This document shows, one piece after another, positions 58,193 to 64,000 of a DNA stretch of 64,000 nt (the first letter of the stretch is position 1; every line of letters starts with the position of its first letter). The position numbers and the translations under genes are program-made. The notes below the pieces were generated by a model. That model saw only the letters and a list, made by a program, of their open reading frames with translations. It ran no database searches and was not told where the DNA came from. Source of the DNA: Pseudomonas frederiksbergensis (lineage in GTDB: Bacteria > Pseudomonadota > Gammaproteobacteria > Pseudomonadales > Pseudomonadaceae); contig NZ_MOBP01000011.1 in NCBI RefSeq assembly GCF_003732665.1, positions 37,524 to 101,523 of the forward strand, in the 5' to 3' direction.

Positions 58193-59092
58193 ATGCGTTT
58201 GAAAAATTCAAGGATGACGGCACTGACGCTGGCCGTGACACCGTTGCTGGCGCAGGCCGACAACGCCCGTGACTGGCAGAACCTGCCGACCGACCTAAAC
58301 ATGGTGTTCGGTTATTACAACCGCATCGACACCAACACCCCGATTGACACCGCGCTGCCGATCGATGGCCTGTCCCTGAACGCGGACCTGTACATCGCCC
58401 GTTACGCCCGCTCGTTCGCGGTGGACGGGCGCAACAGCGCGATCCAGATCCTGCAACCCTACGCCGACATCTCCGCGTCGTTCGATAACGCGCAGTTCTT
58501 CGACGGCACCAAGCACAACGGCGGCATGGCCGACACCCAGTTCGTGCTGGTGCACAACCTGTTCGGCGGCCCGGCGCTGACCAAGGAAGAGTTCGCCAAC
58601 TGGACTCCGGAAACCTTCCTCACCGGCGCCGTGTGGATCACCGCGCCCACCGGGGATTACGACAAGGACCGGATCATCAACATCGGTTCCAACCGCTGGG
58701 CGTTCAAACCGGAAATCGCCTTTGGCACGCCCATCGGCCCGACCTGGCTTGAGTTCAACACCTACGTGTCGATGTACGGCGACAACAACGACTACCACGG
58801 TGACGGCAAGCTCGAGCAAAAGCCGCTGTACGCCATCGAAACCCACTACAGCTACACCATCAACCGAGCGTTGTGGGCCTCGTTGGACGCCACCTATAAC
58901 CGTGGCGGCGAAACCAAAATCAATGGCGACTGGCAGGACAACAAACAGGAAAACGGCCTGTTTGGCGCCAGCGTCGGTTTCATGCTGTCGCCGCAGTTCG
59001 GCGGGATGCTCGCTTACTCGGACACCGTTTCGGAGCGCACCGGCTCGCCGGACGTGAACACCTGGACCTTGCGCCTGCAATACGCCTGGTAA
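58193..59092 (+). CDS. Outer-membrane transporter-like barrel protein
   Basis: A 299-residue exported protein with a signal peptide (TLAVTPLLAQA). The pattern NMVFGYYNRIDTNTPIDTALPIDGLSLNADLYIARYARSF..., WITAPTGDYDKDRIINIGSNRW and the C-terminal TWTLRLQYAW with a final aromatic residue fits the phenol-degradation MetA-pathway type outer-membrane proteins. It starts 29 bases after the DUF1254 gene, so they probably share a transcript. Ligand unknown. Confidence 0.75.
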   Translation: MRLKNSRMTALTLAVTPLLAQADNARDWQNLPTDLNMVFGYYNRIDTNTPIDTALPIDGLSLNADLYIARYARSFAVDGRNSAIQILQPYADISASFDNAQFFDGTKHNGGMADTQFVLVHNLFGGPALTKEEFANWTPETFLTGAVWITAPTGDYDKDRIINIGSNRWAFKPEIAFGTPIGPTWLEFNTYVSMYGDNNDYHGDGKLEQKPLYAIETHYSYTINRALWASLDATYNRGGETKINGDWQDNKQENGLFGASVGFMLSPQFGGMLAYSDTVSERTGSPDVNTWTLRLQYAW

Positions 59093-59170
59093 CCGAGCGC
59101 CGCTGGAATTTCCGTTTGTCGTTTATCTCGGTCATTCCGACCTTTATGTTTTAAGCGAGGGACTGCCCCT

Positions 59171-60151
59171 ATGACCGCACTCACTGATCTGAACGCCCTG
59201 CAAGCCAGCATCGCAGAAGCGGTACTCGGTCAGGATCAGGTGATCCGCCAGATTCTCCTGGGTCTTTTAGCCAACGGCCACTTGCTCCTGGAAAGCCTGC
59301 CCGGCCTGGCCAAGACCCGCACGGTCAAGGCCCTGGCCAAGCACCTGGACGCGAAGATGAGTCGCATCCAGTTCACGCCGGACTTGCTGCCATCGGACAT
59401 CACCGGCGCCGAGGTGCTGCACCAGGTCGAAGGCCAGAACGAAATCCGCTTCCAGCCCGGGCCACTGTTCGGCAACTTGATCCTGGCCGACGAAATCAAC
59501 CGCGCCCCGGCCAAGGTCCAGGCGGCGTTGCTCGAAGCCATGGAAGAACGGCAAATCACCGTGGCCGGCAACAGCCATGTGCTGCCCGAATTATTCATCG
59601 TGGTGGCGACGCAAAACCCGATTGAGCAGGAAGGCACTTACCCGCTGCCGGAAGCGCAAATGGATCGGTTCCTGATGAAAGTGCTGCTGGATTACCCCAG
59701 CGCTGAAAATGAAAGCCAAGTGCTGCGACTGCTGCGCGAAGAGGAGTTTGCCCTGGGCGCCAAAACCGCCGCGGTGCCGGGTTTTGCGCTGTCGCAAGAG
59801 GTGATCTTTGCGGCACGCCGTGAGGTCAGCGGCATTCATGTGTCCCCGGCCATCGACGCCTACCTGATCGATCTGATCAATGCCACCCGCCACCCGGCGG
59901 ATTACGACGCGGACCTCGGGCGCTGGATCGCCATTGGCGCCAGCCCTCGCGGCGGTATCGGCCTGGACCGTTGCGCCCGCGCCGACGCTTGGCTGCAAGG
60001 GCAGGATTTCGTCTCGCCGGACAACGTGCGCGCGGTGGTGCACCCGGTGCTGCGTCATCGCCTGCAATTGAGCTACGACGCGGTGGCTGACGGCGTGACG
60101 GCGGATCAAGTGCTTGACCGTTTGCTCGATAAAGTGGCGATTCCTGCATGA
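59171..60151 (+). CDS. MoxR family AAA+ ATPase
   Basis: A 326-residue AAA+ chaperone-like ATPase. The P-loop reads ESLPGLAKTRTVK (the first Gly is Ser), Walker B is LILADEINRAPAK, followed by sensor VVATQNPIEQEGTYPLPEAQMDRF and an arginine in GASPRGG. MoxR proteins act with the VWA proteins encoded downstream to assemble or activate partner proteins. It is first in the operon, overlapping the DUF58 gene by 4 bases. Confidence 0.92.
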   Translation: MTALTDLNALQASIAEAVLGQDQVIRQILLGLLANGHLLLESLPGLAKTRTVKALAKHLDAKMSRIQFTPDLLPSDITGAEVLHQVEGQNEIRFQPGPLFGNLILADEINRAPAKVQAALLEAMEERQITVAGNSHVLPELFIVVATQNPIEQEGTYPLPEAQMDRFLMKVLLDYPSAENESQVLRLLREEEFALGAKTAAVPGFALSQEVIFAARREVSGIHVSPAIDAYLIDLINATRHPADYDADLGRWIAIGASPRGGIGLDRCARADAWLQGQDFVSPDNVRAVVHPVLRHRLQLSYDAVADGVTADQVLDRLLDKVAIPA

Positions 60152-61083
60152 ACGTGGACGGTCTGGTCTATGTCTCTCTCGCGCAGTTGATGGCGCTGGA
60201 GTTCAAGGCCCGTGACCTGAGTTTTCTCGCCCGTCAGCCCCAGGGCAGCATCCTCGCCGGCAACCATGCCTCGCGGTTGCGTGGCCGTGGCTTGAATTTC
60301 GATGAACTGCGCCGCTATCAGCCGGGGGACGATTTGCGGCATCTGGACTGGCGAGCGTCCCTGCGCACCGGCAAACCGGTGGTACGCACCTTCACCGAAG
60401 AGCGCGACCGCCCGGCGTTGATTCTGGTGGACCAGCGCATGTCGATGTTCTTTGGCTCGCAACGCAGCTTCAAATCCGCCATCGCCGCTGAGCTCGGTAC
60501 GTTGGCGGCGTGGATGGTGTTCAACGCGGGGGATCGGGTCGGTGGCCTGGTGTTCAACGACCAACGCATCGACAGCATCGCCCCGCTACGCAGTCGCAAA
60601 CGGGTTGAAGCGCTGTGCAGCCGTATCACCCGGCAGAACCAGGAACTCAACGCCGCCAACCCCGACTTTGAGGATGAAGACCAGCTCGACAAGGTGTTGC
60701 AGCATTGCCTGGCGGTGGCTGGTCACGATCATTTGATTTGCATCGTCAGCGACTTCGCCGGGGCCGGCGAACGCACCTTGAAGTTGATGCGGCAACTGGC
60801 GGCCCACAACGACGTGATCGCCATGCAGGTCTATGACCCCTTGGCGCTGAACCTGCCGAAGAATGGCCGTGTGCTCGTGACCCAGGGCCAATTGCAGGTG
60901 GAACTGGCAGTGGAACAACGGCGGGTGCATGAGCCGTTGGGGGATTTCCTGAGTGGCCGGCTCAAGGATGTCGCCACTCTGCTGCGCCGCAGCCAGGTGC
61001 CGTTGATGATGTTCAGCACCGCCACACCAGCCCACGAACAACTGCGGGCCGAACTGGGCAAACTGCGCGGCGGCCGGCGATGA
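60148..61083 (+). CDS. DUF58 domain protein
   Basis: A 311-residue protein with the DUF58 core RLRGRGLNFDELRRYQPGDDLRHLDWRASLRTGKPVVRTF and a degenerate VWA-like domain (ALILVDQRMSMFFGS, ICIVSDFAGAGE). It is the usual partner of MoxR in Bat-type operons. It overlaps both neighbours by 4 bases. No membrane segment is apparent. Precise function is undefined. Confidence 0.9.
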   Translation: MNVDGLVYVSLAQLMALEFKARDLSFLARQPQGSILAGNHASRLRGRGLNFDELRRYQPGDDLRHLDWRASLRTGKPVVRTFTEERDRPALILVDQRMSMFFGSQRSFKSAIAAELGTLAAWMVFNAGDRVGGLVFNDQRIDSIAPLRSRKRVEALCSRITRQNQELNAANPDFEDEDQLDKVLQHCLAVAGHDHLICIVSDFAGAGERTLKLMRQLAAHNDVIAMQVYDPLALNLPKNGRVLVTQGQLQVELAVEQRRVHEPLGDFLSGRLKDVATLLRRSQVPLMMFSTATPAHEQLRAELGKLRGGRR

Positions 61084-61673
61084 ATCCGAATATCCCGAGC
61101 ATCGATCAACTCAAGGAGTTGGGACTGCCCGCGCCTGTCAGTTACGCCCCGCAGACCTGGGGTTGGTGGGTGTTGCTCGGTTTGTTGGGGATTGCGGTGG
61201 TGCTGGTGAGTGCGCGCAAGGTTTGGCAATGGCGGCGGGATCGGTATCGGCGGGAGGGGTTGGTGCGGTTGGCGGAGTTGCAGCGGCGTAGTGATGATTT
61301 GAGTGCGTTGCGCGAACTTCCGGAATTGCTCAAGCGAGTGGCCCTGTCGATACCATCCCCCACTTGGAATACCAACCCTGTGGGAGCGGGCTTGCTCGCG
61401 AAGGGGCCATTACATTCAACATTGATGTCGACTGACCCGGCGCCTTCGCGAGCAAGCCCGCTCCCACAGGGGGTTGGTGCGCTGTCTGGGGAGGAGTGGC
61501 AGGCCTTTTTGCAGTTGCACAGTCCGAAGCCTTTACCCGCCGATTTCAGCCAACAACTCGCGCAACTGGCCTACGCCCCTGACGCCACTCTGCTGGCATT
61601 GTCGGACGAACACCGCCAACACCTGTTCGCCACCTGCAAACGCTGGGTGGAGCATCATCATGTGGCAGCTTGA
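61080..61673 (+). CDS. DUF4381 protein with in-frame REPIN insertion
   Basis: A 197-residue membrane protein. The N-terminal SIDQLKELGLPAPVSYAPQTWGWWVLLGLLGIAVVL with one membrane helix, and the C-terminal LSGEEWQAFLQLHSP...ATCKRWVEHHHVAA, are DUF4381. Between them, 61376-61471 is a complete REPIN of exactly 96 bases, translated as 32 extra residues (PVGAGLLAKG...ASPLPQG), so the frame is kept. Without it the length would be about 165, usual for the family. It overlaps the BatA-like gene by 14 bases. Whether the insert is tolerated is unknown. Confidence 0.85.
   Translation: MNPNIPSIDQLKELGLPAPVSYAPQTWGWWVLLGLLGIAVVLVSARKVWQWRRDRYRREGLVRLAELQRRSDDLSALRELPELLKRVALSIPSPTWNTNPVGAGLLAKGPLHSTLMSTDPAPSRASPLPQGVGALSGEEWQAFLQLHSPKPLPADFSQQLAQLAYAPDATLLALSDEHRQHLFATCKRWVEHHHVAA
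61376..61471. repeat. REPIN inside DUF4381 coding sequence
   Basis: REP arms 61380-61402 and 61445-61467 within a 96-bp palindromic unit CCCTGTGGG...CCCACAGGG. Divisible by three and free of stop codons in the host frame. Confidence 0.92.
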
Positions 61674-62652
61674 CTATCCCTGGCTGTTATTGCTGCTGCC
61701 GTTGCCGTGGTTGGGTTACCGCTACCTTCCCGCCTACCGCGAGGCCCGCAGCGCGGTGCGCGTACCGTTTTTCGCCGCGATGAGCCGCGCCGTCGGCCAG
61801 GCGCCGAGTGCCCCGGGCAGTCGCCATAATCCCTGGCAATTGCTGCTGAACCTGCTGGTCTGGGCGCTGCTGTCAGTGGCTGTGGCCCGCCCGGTATTCG
61901 TCGAAAAACCCATCGAGCGCCAGCAACCGGTGCGCGACCTGATGCTCGCCATCGACATTTCCCAGTCCATGGAAACCACCGACTTCACCGATGCCAACGG
62001 CCAGAAGATCAATCGCCTGGCCGCCGTCAAAGAGGTGGTCCATGGCTTTATCGACAAGCGCAAAGAAGATCGACTTGGCCTGATCGTGTTCGGCAGCGGC
62101 GCCTACCCCCAAGCGCCGTTGACCCTCGATCACCCCAGCCTGTCGCTGTTGCTGGACGACACCGGGATTGGCATGGCCGGCCCGAATACCGCCATCGGCG
62201 ATGCCATTGGCCTGAGCCTGAAACTGCTGGATCAGGCCCACGAACAGGAGAAAGTGGTGATCCTGCTCACCGACGGCAACGACACCAGCAGCGCGATTAC
62301 CCCGGATCACGCGGCAGCCATGGCGGCGACCAAGGGTGTGGTGATTCACAGCATCGGCATCGGCGACCCGAGCGCCGAAGGCGAGGCCAAGGTCAACCTG
62401 CAAGGCTTGCAACACATCGCCGAGGCCACGGGCGGTCAGTTTTTCCGCGCCGAAGACCGCACGGCGCTGGATCAGGTCTACACCACCCTCGATAAACTGA
62501 CGCCGCATCAGGTGAAAACCCTGAGCCATCAGCCCAAACGCGATTTGTTCGGGTGGCCATTGGGTGCAGCCATCGGTTTGCTCGCGCTTTATCACTTGGG
62601 CGCCCTGCTCCGTCCACGCCTGTCGATTGCCCGTCAGCGGCAGGAGGTCTGA
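61660..62652 (+). CDS. BatA-like VWA membrane protein
   Basis: A 330-residue protein with N-terminal helices (YPWLLLLLPLPWLGYRYLPA, LLLNLLVWALLSVAVA), a von Willebrand A domain carrying an intact metal site (LAIDISQSMETTD; TDGNDTSS), and a C-terminal helix (LGAAIGLLALYHLGALL). Such proteins belong to the Bat (aerotolerance) set with MoxR and DUF58. It starts 14 bases inside the DUF4381 gene; longer in-frame extensions lie on the other gene and are rejected. Confidence 0.9.
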   Translation: MWQLDYPWLLLLLPLPWLGYRYLPAYREARSAVRVPFFAAMSRAVGQAPSAPGSRHNPWQLLLNLLVWALLSVAVARPVFVEKPIERQQPVRDLMLAIDISQSMETTDFTDANGQKINRLAAVKEVVHGFIDKRKEDRLGLIVFGSGAYPQAPLTLDHPSLSLLLDDTGIGMAGPNTAIGDAIGLSLKLLDQAHEQEKVVILLTDGNDTSSAITPDHAAAMAATKGVVIHSIGIGDPSAEGEAKVNLQGLQHIAEATGGQFFRAEDRTALDQVYTTLDKLTPHQVKTLSHQPKRDLFGWPLGAAIGLLALYHLGALLRPRLSIARQRQEV

Positions 62653-62653
62653 G

Positions 62654-64000
62654 ATGGAGATCAATCTCAGCGACTTCCATTTCCTGCGTCCGCTGTGGCT
62701 GTTGCTGGCGCTGTTCGGCGCGTTGCTGCCGCTGCTGTGGCGCCGTAGCCACGACTTGCAGCGGCGTTTGCGTGGCAATATCGCCGAGCACTTGCTGCCG
62801 CATTTGCTGATTACGCCGCAAGATCAACAGCGTCTGCGCCCAGTGCATCTGGTTTGCGCGCTGTTGATCCTCGGTGCACTCGCTGCTGCCGGTCCGACCT
62901 GGGAACAGGATCGTCCGGACTTCCTGGAAAACCGTGCCCCACTGATCATCGCCATCGACCTGTCGCCGTCCATGGACGCCAGCGACGTCTCGCCGAGTCG
63001 CCTGGAAGCGGCGAAATACAAGCTCCATGACCTGATCCAGCGCCGCGCCGGGGCTCGCAGTGGTTTGATCGCCTACGCCGGCAGCGCGCACCTGGTGTTG
63101 CCGCCCACGGACGACCCGGCGTTGCTCAACACCTTTATTCAGGCCCTGAGCACTGACTTGATCGCCAAGCAGGGGAAAAACGTCGGCGCCGTCATCGAGC
63201 AAGCCAAGCGTCTGCTGGCCGCCGAAAAAACTCCGGGTACGTTGCTGCTGATCACCGATGGCGCGGACACCGCCCAACTCAACGACCTCGACAAATTGCT
63301 GGATGACAGCCCGTTGCAAGTGCTGATCCTCGCCGTGGGCAGCGAAGACGGCGGCATTATCCACGACGCCAGCGGCCAACCGCGCACCGACAGCAACGGG
63401 CGCCCGGCGCTGGGCAATTTCGATCAAGCCGCGCTCAAACAACTGGCCTCGGCGCTGGGCGCACCGCTGGGCAGCCTGACCCTGAATAACGACGACCTCG
63501 ATTGGATCGAGTTGCACGCCCAGCAGCATTTCCAGAGTGCCAGTGACGAACAGCGGGAGTTGCACTGGAAAGACGCCGGTTATTGGCTGTGTTGGCCGTT
63601 GCTGTTGATCGCTTTCTTCAGCGTGCGCAAGGGTTGGAGCCTGAACTGGATGGCCGGGTTACTGCTGGCGCTGGGTATTGGTTTGCAACCGACCACCGCT
63701 GAAGCCAGTGCCCTGACCGATGCGTTTTTTACCAAGGACCAACAAGGTCGCTGGGCCTTCGAGCATGAGCATCTGCCCCAGGCAGCGGCGCTATTCGTCG
63801 ACCCGTACTGGAAAGGCATCGCCGCCTACCACGCGGCTGATTACGACCAGGCGCTGGCGAGTTTCGCGCGGCTGCAAACGCCTCAAGCGTATTTCTATCT
63901 GGGCAATATTTATGTGAAGCGTTTCAAGTTCGATCAGGCAATTGCGGCGTACACCCAGGCGTTGAAATTGCAGGCGCAATTCCCCGAAGCCACGGCCAAT
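62654..64000 (+). CDS. BatB-like VWA protein with TPR, 5' part
   Basis: The ATG at 62654 follows the BatA-like stop by one base, with CAGGAGG upstream. The 449 codons visible run off the window end. Order: N-terminal helices (HFLRPLWLLLALFGALLPLL, VHLVCALLILGALAAAG), VWA domain with an intact site (IAIDLSPSMDASD; ITDGADTA), two more membrane helices, then the start of TPR repeats (YFYLGNIYVKRFKFDQAI). This is the BatB-BatC fusion arrangement common in proteobacteria. Confidence 0.88.
   Translation, partial: MEINLSDFHFLRPLWLLLALFGALLPLLWRRSHDLQRRLRGNIAEHLLPHLLITPQDQQRLRPVHLVCALLILGALAAAGPTWEQDRPDFLENRAPLIIAIDLSPSMDASDVSPSRLEAAKYKLHDLIQRRAGARSGLIAYAGSAHLVLPPTDDPALLNTFIQALSTDLIAKQGKNVGAVIEQAKRLLAAEKTPGTLLLITDGADTAQLNDLDKLLDDSPLQVLILAVGSEDGGIIHDASGQPRTDSNGRPALGNFDQAALKQLASALGAPLGSLTLNNDDLDWIELHAQQHFQSASDEQRELHWKDAGYWLCWPLLLIAFFSVRKGWSLNWMAGLLLALGIGLQPTTAEASALTDAFFTKDQQGRWAFEHEHLPQAAALFVDPYWKGIAAYHAADYDQALASFARLQTPQAYFYLGNIYVKRFKFDQAIAAYTQALKLQAQFPEATAN

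Noticed and set aside
59171..60151. Defective ATPase because of the changed P-loop (ESLPGLAKT)
   Set aside because: MoxR proteins commonly have relaxed P-loops with Ala before Lys-Thr; the key Lys and Thr and the Walker B Asp-Glu are present.
61474..61659. Upstream extension of the BatA-like gene
   Set aside because: It is out of frame within the DUF4381 gene and adds no family sequence; the ATG at 61660 opens the membrane helix.

Overview
The window looks like a chromosomal segment of a Pseudomonas of the P. fluorescens group. The evidence is high GC content, tightly overlapping ATGA gene junctions, about sixteen inverted pairs of the GTGGGAGCGGGCTTGCTCGCGAA-type REP sequence (REPINs), and gene families typical of that genus (DUF3077, DUF6124, a DUF3203-like gene, MuxABC-OpmB, a GlgE/TreS-Mak/GlgB block). 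No rRNA, tRNA, CRISPR array, transposase or phage gene was seen.

Layout. 1-1254 is the 3' end of an Ig-like repeat protein. 1514-2298 is a structured leader followed by two small overlapping genes. 2597-5629 holds a DUF411 protein, a YqaA-like membrane protein, an alpha/beta hydrolase and a D-2-hydroxyacid dehydrogenase. 6241-17270 is a plus-strand alpha-glucan/trehalose operon: glgA, treZ, malQ, treY, a DUF2934 gene and glgX. 17272-21205 continues with an acyl-CoA dehydrogenase-like gene, a PIG-L deacetylase, a methyltransferase, a glycosyltransferase and a second PIG-L paralogue. 21507-26587 holds a phosphodiesterase-type hydrolase and two autotransporter-related genes. 26961-27558 is a second copy of the structured leader with a DUF6124 gene. 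27726-35455 is the minus-strand operon glgE, treS-maltokinase fusion, glgB. 35671-43181 carries small genes, mgtC-like, ccoG, a MocR regulator, an SDR and an MHYT-GGDEF-EAL protein. 43395-52540 is the muxABC-opmB RND efflux operon. 52716-55291 contains tpx, a SRPBCC gene whose 3' end runs into a REPIN, an AT-rich orphan and a YciI-like gene. 55711-59092 groups two outer-membrane beta-barrel proteins around a DUF1254 protein. 59171-64000 is a MoxR/DUF58/Bat operon that runs off the window.

How the genes work together. GlgA, GlgB and GlgX build and trim alpha-glucan. TreY and TreZ release trehalose from its ends. TreS interconverts trehalose and maltose, the fused maltokinase makes maltose-1-phosphate, and GlgE polymerises it back into glucan. 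The two operons therefore form a closed trehalose/alpha-glucan cycle. glgE has a good AlgU (envelope/osmotic stress sigma factor) promoter match, and part of that sequence recurs upstream of glgA.

The least explained signal is the pair of homologous leaders at 1514-1720 and 26961-27160. Their hairpins covary, and each carries three matching heptamers that could form a loop-to-upstream pseudoknot with a competing alternative partner. REPINs have also entered or cut genes at 61376-61471 (in frame inside a DUF4381 gene), 53363-53450 and 56637-56714.
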